NCBI GenBank assembly: GCA_002699585.1
Contig: PABP01000010.1
Location: forward strand, 94,718 to 158,717
DNA from: Anaerolineaceae bacterium
GTDB lineage: Bacteria; Chloroflexota; Anaerolineae; Aggregatilineales; Phototrophicaceae
DNA: 64,000 bases
Reading direction: 5' to 3'
In this document: positions 1 through 8,775 of the stretch, one piece after another
Numbering within the stretch: the first letter of the stretch is position 1
Layout: every line of letters begins with the position of its first letter
Notes under the pieces: model-generated
Seen by the model: only the letters and a program-made list of their open reading frames with translations
Database searches by the model: none
Told to the model about the DNA's origin: nothing
Position numbers and translations under genes: made by a program

Positions 1-422
1 GCTGCTAACCAGCCCTCTTCGCCATTGTCGAGGCGAATATTGTACCAATCGCTATCGGGGCTGACGCCCAACAAAATGACGCCTGTACCGGGGGCGATGG
101 CATCAATCACGGCGAAGTTGGTTCCTGGGCCTTCACGGACGTTGACCAACCCGGCTGCCGAATTGATGATGCCCTGGATGGTGGGCGTCAGCGTCGGCGT
201 GGGTGAGAGCGTCGGCGTGGGCGGAATGGGCGTATCGGTCGGCGTCTGGGTGAAGGTTGGCAAGGGGGTGTTTGTGGATTCCGGCGTGGCCGTAAAGCGC
301 GGCGTTTCGCTCAGGACCGGCATGAAGGTGGCTGTTGGTTCAATCGCAACCTCCTCAGCGGCAGGCGTGCAGGCAGCCAGAGCAAAAACAGCCATGAGAC
401 AAGCAGTTAAAATCTTTTTCAT
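1..422 (-). CDS. SH3-domain lipoprotein, 3' end outside window
   Basis: Partial gene running off the left edge; 140 codons are visible. The N-terminus MKKILTACLMAVFALAAC is a lipoprotein signal with a lipobox cysteine at residue 18. Next comes a Thr/Pro-rich linker of TPTLTPT-type repeats (about residues 30-75). The last visible stretch (GLVNVREGPGTNF, then WYNIRLDNGEEGWLAA) is a bacterial SH3 (SH3_3) domain. Such proteins sit outside the membrane, and the SH3 part often binds peptidoglycan. A GAGAGG ribosome site lies just before the ATG. The family assignment is clear; the role is unknown. Confidence 0.85.
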   Translation of the reverse strand, partial: MKKILTACLMAVFALAACTPAAEEVAIEPTATFMPVLSETPRFTATPESTNTPLPTFTQTPTDTPIPPTPTLSPTPTLTPTIQGIINSAAGLVNVREGPGTNFAVIDAIAPGTGVILLGVSPDSDWYNIRLDNGEEGWLA

Positions 423-815
423 GAGACCTCTCATCTGCTGCGGAATCCTCTCCATATGATTGCGCATTTGATTGCATATCGTATTGTGGCACAAATGAGA
501 CACATCTGCACCTATGCCCTATTTTACCGTCACATGCAGGATTAAGCACTTGCCGGAGGCGAGCATCTGACCTAGAGTCAGGGAAACGTCAGGCAAATTG
601 CTAACGACTCTCCTTATGAGAGTCTGTTCCTTTATGAATGTGACGATGAAGAAAATCATATGGATATAGCAGAACACATTCGAGAAACAAACGATCTGCG
701 TTTGCAACAAGAGCCCACCCCTAAATCCCCTCCCCATGAGGTGAGGGGACTTGTTCTTGCTAGTCAGGATTCTTGCAAGGCATCCTTCCAGCGTACAGAC
801 AGAACCTTATCTAAT
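423..815. other. Intergenic region between divergent lipoprotein genes
   Basis: This gap separates two divergently transcribed lipoprotein genes. The reading frame of the + strand gene stays open back to an ATG at 660, but that stretch contains a dispersed GC-rich repeat (716-752) and encodes no signal peptide, so I treat it as non-coding. Promoters for both genes should lie here, but I see no convincing -35/-10 pair. Confidence 0.5.
716..752. repeat. Family B dispersed repeat copy
   Basis: CCCACCCCTAAATCCCC followed by CATGAGGTGAGGGG. It resembles the C-rich/G-rich inverted repeats found behind many genes in this window. Confidence 0.5.
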
Positions 816-1580
816 GTGGCCGTGCGCTGGCTATGGGCTTTTGGTGTGATGCTCATCGGGGGGCTGGCAGCTTGTACGCCGACACAGGCGCATCCAGAAG
901 GCGAAACGCTACCGCCGACGATGGCCATCAGCGAGCTGGTGGCGGTTACAGGGGACGAGGCAATGCCCCTCGAAATCGCACCAGGGGGCGTGTATGTGTC
1001 ATATGATGGCAAAGGACCAACTACGATTACGGTCACGCCACTGGACGAGAGCGATCCGCCGCTGGATGTGGTCATCACGGTGCTGGACAGCGATTGGCAG
1101 CAGGTGACGTACCACGATGGGAATAGCTCCGGCGAAGAAACGATTGCACGGCTGGACCTGGGTGACAGCGGCCCCTACGTCATCTGGGTGAACAGTTTTA
1201 ATGGCTCACAGGCGGGGCGCGTCGAGATACAGGTAACGACGCTCGACGTGCCAGTGCTGACTGTGGGCGACGATCCGCTGGTGATCGATCTGTTGGCCGG
1301 GGATGTCGCACGGGTGATGCTTGAGGGCTTGGAAGCAGAATCGTATCGCATTACGGCACGGTCACTGACGGATGATCGGGATGTAAGGTTGGCGCTTGTT
1401 GATGTAGATGGTGCGGTCATCGCCAACAATGACGATCATGAAGGAACGGATGCTGACCTCAGCCCGTTGGATGCAGCGCTGATGTTTGAAGCCAATGCAG
1501 ACGGTCGCTGGACGCTTGAAATCAGGGAGTACCTGGGGCGAGCGGCGATGGTTGAGGTCGCTATAAGCAACGTGGAATGA
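816..1580 (+). CDS. Lipoprotein with pre-peptidase-like beta domains
   Basis: About 254 residues if translation starts at the GTG at 816, which puts a hydrophobic signal (VRWLWAFGVMLIGGLAAC) at the N-terminus with the lipobox cysteine near residue 20. The frame is open further upstream to 660, but that extension crosses a dispersed repeat. GTG at 822 or 849, or ATG at 852, are alternative starts. The mature part is Asp/Val-rich beta-type sequence with two similar halves (for example DPPLDVVITVLDSDWQQV and DRDVRLALVDVDGAVIANNDDH), resembling bacterial pre-peptidase C-terminal domains. Probably surface-exposed; function unknown. Confidence 0.7.
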   Translation: MAVRWLWAFGVMLIGGLAACTPTQAHPEGETLPPTMAISELVAVTGDEAMPLEIAPGGVYVSYDGKGPTTITVTPLDESDPPLDVVITVLDSDWQQVTYHDGNSSGEETIARLDLGDSGPYVIWVNSFNGSQAGRVEIQVTTLDVPVLTVGDDPLVIDLLAGDVARVMLEGLEAESYRITARSLTDDRDVRLALVDVDGAVIANNDDHEGTDADLSPLDAALMFEANADGRWTLEIREYLGRAAMVEVAISNVE

Positions 1581-1713
1581 CGATTGTTTGGCCCAAGTAT
1601 GCCCCCATGTGTGTCCTCTTAAAAACCAGATGTAAAATGACATCTGCCACTACACAGCGCGTCTGTAGGCAGCGTAAGCTAAGGCGTATCCATCTGACAG
1701 AAGGGACAACGGC

Positions 1714-2307
1714 ATGGCAGCAGTAGAGAAGCAGTTTGGCGAGCGAGCACTGGGCGATTTGCCGCGCGATGGCTGGCGCAAGGCCTTTTATAAGGCACCA
1801 CTGCTGGCATGGCGTACAGGTATGCGCCGTTTGCTGCCGCCCGTCATGGCGTGCATCACGACACGGGGCCGCAAAAGTGGCTTACCACGCCACACGATGG
1901 TCGAGCATTATCCGTTCGGGGGCAAGTATTACGTCGTCAGCGGCTGGCAGGAAAAGCCGCAGTGGGTGCAGAATTTGCTGGCTGACCCAACGGTTACGCT
2001 ACAGTCATCATGGGGCAAGCCGTTTTACGGCACAGCGTCGCGTCTGCAAGATGATGACACCATGAAGCGCGTGTTCAAGGGGATGCATAACAGCCCGATG
2101 TGGGTGCCCTGGCTGGCCGCCAATGGCATCGAAGACAATGCAGATGACTTCATCACCAAAAAGGACCGCGTCTATATCTTCCAGATTACGCCAACGGGTG
2201 ATGCCGAACTGCCCCCCTTGAAAGCGGATTTGATCTGGGTGACGGGCCTGACAGTTTTGGGCCTGGTGCTGCTGGTCCTGGGGCTGCTGCGGAAACAGAA
2301 AGGCTAA
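1714..2307 (+). CDS. Deazaflavin-dependent nitroreductase-family protein
   Basis: 197 residues. The core ITTRGRKSGLPRHTMVEH, then YYVVSGW, then WVQNLLADPTVTLQ matches the split-barrel F420-dependent (Ddn-like) nitroreductase family, where the TRGRKSG segment contacts the deazaflavin. Unlike typical members it ends in a hydrophobic helix (about residues 172-192) followed by RKQKG, suggesting a C-terminal membrane anchor. Another copy of the family follows about 100 bp downstream. The substrate cannot be predicted, and some relatives bind FMN, heme or fatty acids instead of F420. Confidence 0.85.
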   Translation: MAAVEKQFGERALGDLPRDGWRKAFYKAPLLAWRTGMRRLLPPVMACITTRGRKSGLPRHTMVEHYPFGGKYYVVSGWQEKPQWVQNLLADPTVTLQSSWGKPFYGTASRLQDDDTMKRVFKGMHNSPMWVPWLAANGIEDNADDFITKKDRVYIFQITPTGDAELPPLKADLIWVTGLTVLGLVLLVLGLLRKQKG

Positions 2308-2404
2308 GGCACTGTTAGTAGTCCGTTTGATAAGTGGCGGCAGGACTTAGAGCGCGTTATGCTGCCAAGCCAATGATGCTATCAACATCGCAGAGGGAAT
2401 TGGC

Positions 2405-3031
2405 ATGGCAGGCTTTGTGGAGCGGCACGTTATCAACGTGCTGCTAGGTCAGTCGGTAGATGATCGTTGGCGAACACTCCGTTTTAAGGCCCCTATTTAT
2501 GCTTGGCGACTGGGTATGCGGCACCTGCTGCCGCAGGTCTTCGCCTGTATTACGACGCGCGGGCGCAAAACAGGCATGCCGCGCTATACGATGGTCGAGC
2601 ATTTTGTGTATGGCAACCGCATATACATCGCCAGCGGGTTCCGGGATGAGCCGGATTGGGTTCAGAATTTGCTGGATGACCCAACAGTGACGCTACAACC
2701 CGCACATGGCGAGCCGATCAAAGGACGAGCAGAGCGCGTCCAGGGTGAGGACGATTTGCAACAAGCGTATCAGGCGATGCGGGTCAGCCCGATATGGGTC
2801 CCCTGGCTGATGTCGTTGGATATCAAGCCCAAGGTGGAAGATTTTATTGCCAAGCGTGAGCGGGTTTATCTGTTTACTATACAGGTCGGTGGTGCACAGC
2901 CTATCGCACCAGGCCGTGAGCTACCTGCTCTCGAAGATGATTTGCGGTGGGTCAGCCGGAGTGCGATGTTGGGGATGACACTTGGTTTAGCCCTGCGCTG
3001 GCGCCAAGTGAGGCGCAAACATCAGGCCTAG
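2405..3031 (+). CDS. Deazaflavin-dependent nitroreductase-family protein, paralogue
   Basis: 208 residues, clearly related to the gene just upstream: FKAPIYAWRLGMRHLLP, ITTRGRKTGMPRYTMVEH and WVQNLLDDPTVTLQ align without gaps. The same split-barrel F420/FMN-type fold is expected. The C-terminus (ALEDDLRWVSRSAMLGMTLGLALRWRQVRRK) has only a short, weaker hydrophobic stretch, so membrane anchoring is less certain than for its neighbour. Same orientation and a short gap suggest a local duplication and possibly one transcript. Confidence 0.85.
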   Translation: MAGFVERHVINVLLGQSVDDRWRTLRFKAPIYAWRLGMRHLLPQVFACITTRGRKTGMPRYTMVEHFVYGNRIYIASGFRDEPDWVQNLLDDPTVTLQPAHGEPIKGRAERVQGEDDLQQAYQAMRVSPIWVPWLMSLDIKPKVEDFIAKRERVYLFTIQVGGAQPIAPGRELPALEDDLRWVSRSAMLGMTLGLALRWRQVRRKHQA

Positions 3032-3103
3032 GTATCTTAAAAACAGCGAAGGCCAGACGATTGTCTGCCCTCCGAGGTTACTGATGTTTAGCAATATACA
3101 TCG

Positions 3104-3526
3104 CTAACGTATACGTTGGTTGAATTCGATCTTTTCGCCGTCAGGACCTTCAATATGGAAATAATAGACGCCTTTTTCCCAGAATGGTAGGAAAATAGGT
3201 GAATCCTGTAACGGCGATAAGCCTGCGGTACGGACATCAATAAATGCAGCATCGATATCTTTGGCATTGAGTGCAAAATGGTCAATACGACCATGTCCGC
3301 GCGTTTTGATTTCTTCCAGGGCTTCCCCATCGAACTGGTAAAGCTCTAGCAAGAAATTATTGTGTTCCATCATTATTACCTGAGTTGGTGTCCCATTGGG
3401 TAACACCACTTCGGTAGCCATGACGACCTTGAAGCCAAGCCGGGCATAAAAAGCCTTCGACCGTTGAATGTCGGTCACAGGAAGCCCAATGTGCTGCAAG
3501 CCGGTGATGTTATCGTCCAGCATCAA
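3104..3526 (-). CDS. VOC (glyoxalase/dioxygenase-fold) family protein
   Basis: 140 residues with the opening pattern of the vicinal oxygen chelate fold: GLQHIGLPVTDIQRSKAFYARLGF, later VIMMEHNNFLLELYQF, RIDHFALNAKDIDAAF and YYFHIEGPDGEKIEFNQ. Two beta-alpha-beta-beta-beta modules are visible. Candidate metal ligands are His10 or so in the first strand, a Glu in LLELYQ, the His of IDHFAL and the late Glu in KIEFNQ. Substrate unknown. A sigma-70-like promoter is visible upstream. Confidence 0.85.
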   Translation of the reverse strand: MMLDDNITGLQHIGLPVTDIQRSKAFYARLGFKVVMATEVVLPNGTPTQVIMMEHNNFLLELYQFDGEALEEIKTRGHGRIDHFALNAKDIDAAFIDVRTAGLSPLQDSPIFLPFWEKGVYYFHIEGPDGEKIEFNQRIR

Positions 3527-3837
3527 ACCTTTCCTCTTACGATCAAAACAGATATTGAATACACGTAGCGACTGGGTTTGAGCTACGGTTCAAGTTTAAT
3601 GAGCTATTATATATTTCTTGTTTGTTAATGTAAGATGAGTGTTTGATCCGCCTATAAGTACCATTTGAACCGGATGTTTTGCGACAGTGGGCGCATACTC
3701 CGGTTTCATAGCCAAACATTATAAGCTGTAATGTTCATTCATTGTATGGTGGAAAATCTAAGGGAGCTGGCTGCAAGCCTTGAGAATTTTTGCGGTTACC
3801 AGGGCAGCTAAAGCACCCTATTCAGAAGCCAAGGGCG
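3527..3837. other. Intergenic region, AT-rich
   Basis: Lies between the 5' end of the VOC gene and the 3' end of the TPR gene, both on the minus strand. Apart from the candidate promoter at 3606-3634 I see no gene, and no hairpin followed by a T tract that would end the TPR transcript. Confidence 0.5.
3606..3634 (-). promoter_or_regulatory. Candidate sigma-70 promoter of the VOC gene
   Basis: On the minus strand, CTTACA and TATAAT are separated by 17 bases in an AT-rich stretch, about 80 bases upstream of the VOC start codon. The -10 is perfect and the -35 matches 4 of 6 positions. Predicted from sequence only. Confidence 0.45.
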
Positions 3838-4809
3838 CTAAAGATGTCCCAGGAAGGCTTCTGTCAGGGCGATATCTTCCGGCATATCGTTTTTGCGGAA
3901 GACGTGTAAGGCTTTCTGGGCAAGTTCGATGGCATATTGCGTGTAATTGAACTTGGCCAAGCGCCGTGCTTCTGTTAAGTAGAGGCGTCCGGTATAGGGC
4001 ATCTCTTCCACAGATGCCAACTGGCGAGACGCTTCCTCGATATAGGCGTTGGCCCGTTCTTCATCCTGCTCTTCTAAGGCCAGGAGCCGACCTAAAAAGT
4101 AGGCATGGGCCAGTTCAAAGGAGAGACCCAGGTCATTGGCCAGTTTGAGGGCGGTGTCTAGATGGGTATTTGCCTGTTCAAAATGTCCCTGCTGCATTTC
4201 CACTTCGACCATACTGGTATGGACATCGACCATCGAGCGGGCGTAGTTCGTACGGGTGGCTTCCACGTAGACTTGTGAAATCGACTGTATTTTCTCGTAG
4301 AGGGCGCTGGCTTCCTCATAGCGGTTCATGGCGACCAAGGTCTCTAGCTTGTTACCAAGCAGATGGCCATAACGATGGGCATACGTCAGGGGGCCTTCTT
4401 CACACTGCTCTAACAGATCAATACCTTGATCGTATAAGGCGAGGGCTTCTTCGTGGCGCGTCTGGATCATGCGACCAAAGCCCTGGTTCATGAGGGTGAG
4501 CGCCATGCCATCGACCTTATTTGCCTGCTCAAAGCGCGCGTAGTTTTCCGCGAAAAACGCGAAGCCGGCTTCAATACGGCCTGCAATGCTATTAAGCACA
4601 GCTAAGGCATTGATGATGGACCCTTCAACGTAGATATCATCAAGCTTTTTTGCTTGTTGACGATAACGCTCTAGCTCCCGTTGGTCTTTTTCATAGCGGA
4701 TGTTGCCACGGATTATGCGTTCAAAGACGCGCTGGGTCATCATATTGAGGAAGTTACTTGCGGCACTTTTCTTGTTGTCATCGGCTCGCTGTGCCGGATT
4801 ATCTGCCAT
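3838..4809 (-). CDS. TPR-repeat protein
   Basis: 323 residues from ATG 4809 (MADNPAQ). An ATG 12 codons upstream lacks a ribosome site. From about residue 50 the sequence is a chain of 34-residue helix pairs typical of tetratricopeptide repeats, for example EGSIINALAVLNSIAGRIEAG, MNQGFGRMIQTRHEEALALYDQG and LDTALKLANDLGLSFELAHAYF. There is no signal peptide or membrane segment, so a cytoplasmic scaffold or signalling adaptor is likely. No catalytic domain is attached and the neighbours do not point to a partner. Confidence 0.75.
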   Translation of the reverse strand: MADNPAQRADDNKKSAASNFLNMMTQRVFERIIRGNIRYEKDQRELERYRQQAKKLDDIYVEGSIINALAVLNSIAGRIEAGFAFFAENYARFEQANKVDGMALTLMNQGFGRMIQTRHEEALALYDQGIDLLEQCEEGPLTYAHRYGHLLGNKLETLVAMNRYEEASALYEKIQSISQVYVEATRTNYARSMVDVHTSMVEVEMQQGHFEQANTHLDTALKLANDLGLSFELAHAYFLGRLLALEEQDEERANAYIEEASRQLASVEEMPYTGRLYLTEARRLAKFNYTQYAIELAQKALHVFRKNDMPEDIALTEAFLGHL

Positions 4810-4938
4810 GGTTGTACCTATCTGTAACGTCGTTGCACAGTCCATTTTAGCGTGGAATGGGTTGAAAAAGGTGATAGAAATCGTTTCGGATATTTTTAAT
4901 GTGACTTAACAAACAGATACTGCACTCGACAAAATGGG

Positions 4939-5655
4939 TCAGGGAGCGGGATAGGGGCTGAGATGGCCGCAAAAGCCAATGCGTTCGATGGCATCGGGCG
5001 CGACGGTAGCATGCTGGGCCTGGTGGAGATAGTCCATCTGCGTGGCCTGGAGTGCAGTCAAATGAGCGAGCGATTGTTGGGCCACAGCCAGTGGGCCAGC
5101 AGTGACGACATCGCGCCATGCGTCCAGGTGCGGCTGCATCAGGCGAGTGGCGTGTTCGTAGAATGCGGTCAGGGCAACTTGCCCTGCTTGATGGCTATGC
5201 TCGAATGCCGCTTTGAGGGCTAGATAGCCCTCGACAGCCAGATCACGGCGATGGTAGGCATCGGCCAGGGTATCGGCGACCATATGCTGAGCAAAGGCGT
5301 CGGCGTCGGATAAGACGTGCTCCGGGAATGTGGGCGTGTTGTCGCCATTTTCCGGCAGGCCGTTATTGGCCATGATGACCAGAATGTCTAAGTCACGGTT
5401 GGGGTTCAGCAGGCGGTGAATGGTGCCCGGTGTAAAGACAAGGGCACTGCCAGGGCTGAGGTCAACGATATTAGGTCCGCTGGCATCAAGCAGTTCGACC
5501 TGCCCTGTTCCCTGGAGCGTGAGGTACAGCTCGGTACAGAGCAGATGCACATGGGGCGTACCACCGCGCTGACCATCAGGCGCGAGCGTATCGTAGACGC
5601 GCAGCCGGGTGATGAGCGTACCACCGGGGAACGTTACATCAGACGGCGACGACAT
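4939..5655 (-). CDS. Cupin-domain protein
   Basis: 238 residues. The N-terminal half is one cupin barrel: GGTPHVHLLCTELYLTLQGTGQVELL is motif 1 with its His and Glu metal-ligand positions, and LVFTPGTIHRLLNPNRDLDILVI is motif 2 with a His. The C-terminal half is helical with no recognised domain. Its start overlaps the end of the upstream DeoR-type gene by 17 bases, so the two are almost certainly co-transcribed and translationally coupled. Cupins next to DeoR regulators often handle sugars or their derivatives; that role is inference here. Confidence 0.85.
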   Translation of the reverse strand: MSSPSDVTFPGGTLITRLRVYDTLAPDGQRGGTPHVHLLCTELYLTLQGTGQVELLDASGPNIVDLSPGSALVFTPGTIHRLLNPNRDLDILVIMANNGLPENGDNTPTFPEHVLSDADAFAQHMVADTLADAYHRRDLAVEGYLALKAAFEHSHQAGQVALTAFYEHATRLMQPHLDAWRDVVTAGPLAVAQQSLAHLTALQATQMDYLHQAQHATVAPDAIERIGFCGHLSPYPAP

Positions 5656-6418
5656 GGACGCCCCTGTCTTTCAGATGTTCGATAGCGGCTTCATCGAGGT
5701 CAGCATCGGTGATAATCGTATGAATGTCTTCCAGCGGCACAGCATGGACCAGGGCTGATTGGCTGAATTTGCTGGCGTCGGTGGCGACCATGATGTGATG
5801 GGCAATGTCGATATAGGCGCGCCAGAGTTCGGCTTCTTCGGGGGTTTCCACACTGAGGCCGCGCTCTAATGAAATGGCTTTGGTCCCTAAAATGGCTTTA
5901 TCAACCTGAAGGTGCTGCAATAACATCCGCGAAAGCGTACCCCGAACGGCCCTTTCGTCAGGGTCGATGACGCCGCCCAGCATAATGATGCTGTGATGGC
6001 GCTGGTCGAGCAGTTCGTTGGCGATCAGCAGCGAATCGGTGATGATGGTCAGATTTTCGTGATGGCGCAGTTCACGGGCGATGGCCAGCCCAGTGGTACC
6101 ACCAATGAGCAGCAGCGTTTCGCCATTGTGGATGAGGCGTGCAGTCGCTTTGCCAATGCGCTGCTTGGCTTCCATATTCTGGCTCTGGCGCTGGATGATA
6201 GGTGTCTCGGCTGTTGCGACCACCTGCAATTTCATGGCGCCACCATGCACACGGCGGATCAGGTTCTGGGAGGCCAAGGCGGCCAAATCCCGGCGGGCGG
6301 TGGCTTCGCTGACCTCGAACGCATCACAGATTTCAAAGACGGTCAGGCGGCCTTTTTTCTCTAGCAGTTGGACGATTTTTTCCTGACGCTCTTGCGTCAT
6401 CAAGTCCGAGTGGGACAT
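5639..6418 (-). CDS. DeoR-family transcriptional regulator
   Basis: 259 residues from ATG 6418, preceded by AGGAAA at a good distance; an open extension to 6463 has no such site. The N-terminal winged helix-turn-helix (MTQERQEKIVQLLEKKG, VFEICDAFEVSEATARRDL, LIRRVHGGAM) is the DeoR signature. It is followed by a sugar-isomerase-like effector domain (IGGTTGLAIARELR, IITDSLLIANEL, MLGGVIDPDERAVRG, VATDASKF). Members usually repress sugar-metabolism genes and respond to phosphorylated sugars. It overlaps the downstream cupin gene, its likely co-transcribed partner. Confidence 0.93.
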   Translation of the reverse strand: MSHSDLMTQERQEKIVQLLEKKGRLTVFEICDAFEVSEATARRDLAALASQNLIRRVHGGAMKLQVVATAETPIIQRQSQNMEAKQRIGKATARLIHNGETLLLIGGTTGLAIARELRHHENLTIITDSLLIANELLDQRHHSIIMLGGVIDPDERAVRGTLSRMLLQHLQVDKAILGTKAISLERGLSVETPEEAELWRAYIDIAHHIMVATDASKFSQSALVHAVPLEDIHTIITDADLDEAAIEHLKDRGVHVVAV

Positions 6419-6624
6419 CACGTATTTCCTAGCGATTGGGTTACGATGCGGCATTTTAGGCAAAGCCGCCGGATCGGTACGGGCAAAGGTCCTATTTTAT
6501 GGGCGCGTTCGTTGATGAGCTACCCGTTTATTTTAGCAAGTTTGGGCGCTGTATGCTTTCTGGGGCGTATTTGATGGTAGAATCAAAGAACACGTGTTCG
6601 TATTTAGTGGAGAGGACAGCTCGC

Positions 6625-7833
6625 ATGACGTATCGCCTGGAGGATTACACGCAGTTCGGGGGGCATATCGAGATGGGCACAGTGCGCAATGCGCTGGCGT
6701 ATCAGGGTGTGACGATGCCCCACAGCGGGGATGCACCGACCCAAGCGCTGCTGTTTGGCATCAGCGGAGGCGTGGTGGCAGGCTACTTCGCCTTTGAATA
6801 TGCGCCAGCACCACCCTATTTGCACTTCCTGACGCGCAACACCTTCGACCCGCTCAGCAAGATGATGGATCGGCTAGGTATCGTGGTGGATGCCAAGCAA
6901 ACAGACAAGCCCGATAAAGCAGTTGAAAATCTGGTGGCGGCATTGTCAGAAGGCCAACCCGCGCTGGTGCTGGCGTCGTATCCGCTGCTGCCCTATAACC
7001 TGACCGAAGCAACCGGGGACAATCACTATGCGTATCCAGTGGTGGTGTATGCCTATGACCCGGAAACAGGCACGGTTCTACTCAGTGACCGGGCACAGGT
7101 TCCGCTGGGCATTATGGCCGATGAGTTGGCACAGGCACGGGCCTATCCCAAGAAAAACAAGCATCGCCTGCTGACGGTCAGCCTGCCGAATATGGATAAG
7201 CTGGCCGAAGCGGTGACAGCAGGCATCCAAGAGACGATTAACTCGTTTGTTGGGGAGCCGCCACGCAAGCCAATGAAGGGCAAGTATGGGCTATCCGCGT
7301 ATGACAAATGGATCGAGATGCTGAATGCCAAATCCAAAGAAGGCTGGGCTAAGAAGTTCGCACCGGGCGAGCGTATGCTCAGTGGGCTGATGTCCTCGTA
7401 TTATTATGCCAACGTCTGGATCACGGCGGGTCCGAATGCCAGCCGGGGCGAATATGCGGATTTCCTGGATGAGGCGGCGGTTATTCTAGAGAAGCCAGGG
7501 CTGAAAAACGCGGCAAGCCAATGGCGGGAAGCAGAGAGACAGTGGGTGGGACTGAACGATGCGCTGCTGCCCATGCGAATTCCGCCCTTCGACCGAGTGC
7601 GGCAACTGATTGACATGGACCAGCAATTATTCCTTGAAAAAGGTTGTGATGCCGATGAAGAACGGGTGGTCCTTAAGGCGGAGTTGGCAGCGCTCAAGCA
7701 AGATATTAAGGACGATTTTCCACTTGGGGATGCGGGGGTGGCGGTAATGATTGAGGCGATCAGCGAGAGCGTACAGGCCGTGAGAGCAGCGGAAGCCGAA
7801 GCGATCCGGTTAATGCAAACGGCGATGGCGTAG
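6625..7833 (+). CDS. BtrH N-terminal-domain / DUF4872-like protein
   Basis: 402 residues from ATG 6625, which follows GGAGAGGA; the frame is open to 6499 but without a ribosome site. The first half (MGTVRNALAYQGVTM, ALLFGISGGVVAGYFAFEY) matches BtrH-type N-terminal domains. BtrH of butirosin synthesis is a papain-like acyl-ACP:aminoglycoside acyltransferase. In the usual pattern Cys comes early in HCxxxxxRN, and here that position reads MGTVRNAL, so the nucleophile appears to be missing. The second half is helical, as in DUF4872 proteins. No biosynthetic cluster surrounds it, so the role is open. Confidence 0.7.
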   Translation: MTYRLEDYTQFGGHIEMGTVRNALAYQGVTMPHSGDAPTQALLFGISGGVVAGYFAFEYAPAPPYLHFLTRNTFDPLSKMMDRLGIVVDAKQTDKPDKAVENLVAALSEGQPALVLASYPLLPYNLTEATGDNHYAYPVVVYAYDPETGTVLLSDRAQVPLGIMADELAQARAYPKKNKHRLLTVSLPNMDKLAEAVTAGIQETINSFVGEPPRKPMKGKYGLSAYDKWIEMLNAKSKEGWAKKFAPGERMLSGLMSSYYYANVWITAGPNASRGEYADFLDEAAVILEKPGLKNAASQWREAERQWVGLNDALLPMRIPPFDRVRQLIDMDQQLFLEKGCDADEERVVLKAELAALKQDIKDDFPLGDAGVAVMIEAISESVQAVRAAEAEAIRLMQTAMA

Positions 7834-7855
7834 TCCAATTCGACCTACAAAAACA

Positions 7856-7889
7856 AAAGAGGCCCGTTGTTGAACGCGCCTCTTTCATA
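7856..7889 (-). terminator. Terminator of the SIMPL gene
   Basis: Stem AAAGAGGC/GCCTCTTT (7856-7863 and 7878-7885), between convergent genes. Read on the minus strand the hairpin is followed by a T-rich run (TTTTGTTTTTG), which suits the SIMPL gene ending at 7904. Confidence 0.7.
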
Positions 7890-7903
7890 CGATTTGCTAG
7901 ATA

Positions 7904-8626
7904 TTAGCCGCCGATGGCAAAGGTCACTTCAATGCTGACGGTGACTGAGAGATTGCCCGGTTCGACGACTGCGCCGCCACCGCCCATGCCATCGGCCTGA
8001 GCCAGATTGGACACATTGAAGGGGCTGGCGTTGCGACTATATTCGCTAATGCTGACGACATCACCGACTGTCAAACCCGCCAGACCCGCCAGTTCTTCCG
8101 CGCGTTCACGGGCATTGGCGAAGGCATCGGCACGGGCATCGCTTTCCAGCGTGTCGCGGTTATCAATGCCGAATTGCAAACCATAGAGTTGGTTGGCTCC
8201 CGCGGCAACAGCGGCGTTAATCACTTCAGCAACCGTAGAGGTATCACGAACAATCAGCCGAATCTGATTGTTGACGACATAGGACGCATTTTGATCGCCC
8301 ATATTTCTGTCAAACGGTCCCTCGCGGTAAATATTGAGGCCGGTGGTACGGACATCTTCAGAGGCGACACCTACGCCATTGACTGCGCTAATGACGATAG
8401 AAATGGTGCTATTGGCTTCATTGAAAGCCGTCGCAATATCCTCACTGCGCGATTCGACACCCAGTTCAATATAGGCTATATCGGGGGTACCACTGGCAGA
8501 CCCGGTCCCAACAACTGTGATCGTCCCTGGATTCATACTTCCGCCTGTATCATCTTGTGCAAATGTGGGGAATGCCATCAGGCTGATGGCCATAATCAAC
8601 AAAATGACCTTCAATTGACGCTTCAT
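7904..8626 (-). CDS. SIMPL-domain (DUF541) secreted protein
   Basis: 240 residues. An N-terminal signal peptide (KVILLIMAISLMAFPTFAQ, cleavage after AFA about residue 23) precedes a SIMPL/DUF541 domain: TITVVGTGSASGTPDIAYIELGV, then VRTTGLNIYRE, YVVNNQIRLIVRD and ADAFANARERAEELAGLAGL. Family members (for example mouse SIMPL, bacterial YggE) are periplasmic or surface proteins linked to stress tolerance, without a proven enzymatic activity. It ends at a strong terminator and stands alone in its orientation apart from the short gene upstream. Confidence 0.9.
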   Translation of the reverse strand: MKRQLKVILLIMAISLMAFPTFAQDDTGGSMNPGTITVVGTGSASGTPDIAYIELGVESRSEDIATAFNEANSTISIVISAVNGVGVASEDVRTTGLNIYREGPFDRNMGDQNASYVVNNQIRLIVRDTSTVAEVINAAVAAGANQLYGLQFGIDNRDTLESDARADAFANARERAEELAGLAGLTVGDVVSISEYSRNASPFNVSNLAQADGMGGGGAVVEPGNLSVTVSIEVTFAIGG

Positions 8627-8775
8627 CTATAACTCTCCTTAAAGAGATGTCCATTTTGTGCTGCTCGTATTAGGGGCAGCTATCTATATAGACGTGATTC
8701 GCCAACATAAAGTTCCAGACATGACCCTATTTGAGGGCGCACATCGACTGGTCAGGCGGCAGTATGTGCCGTGCT

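Noticed and set aside
355..549. 64-codon minus frame at the left edge
   Set aside because: Overlaps the start of the SH3 lipoprotein in another frame and has no ribosome site.
660..815. N-terminal extension of the lipoprotein gene, open back to ATG 660
   Set aside because: It runs through a dispersed repeat and would bury the lipoprotein signal peptide internally.
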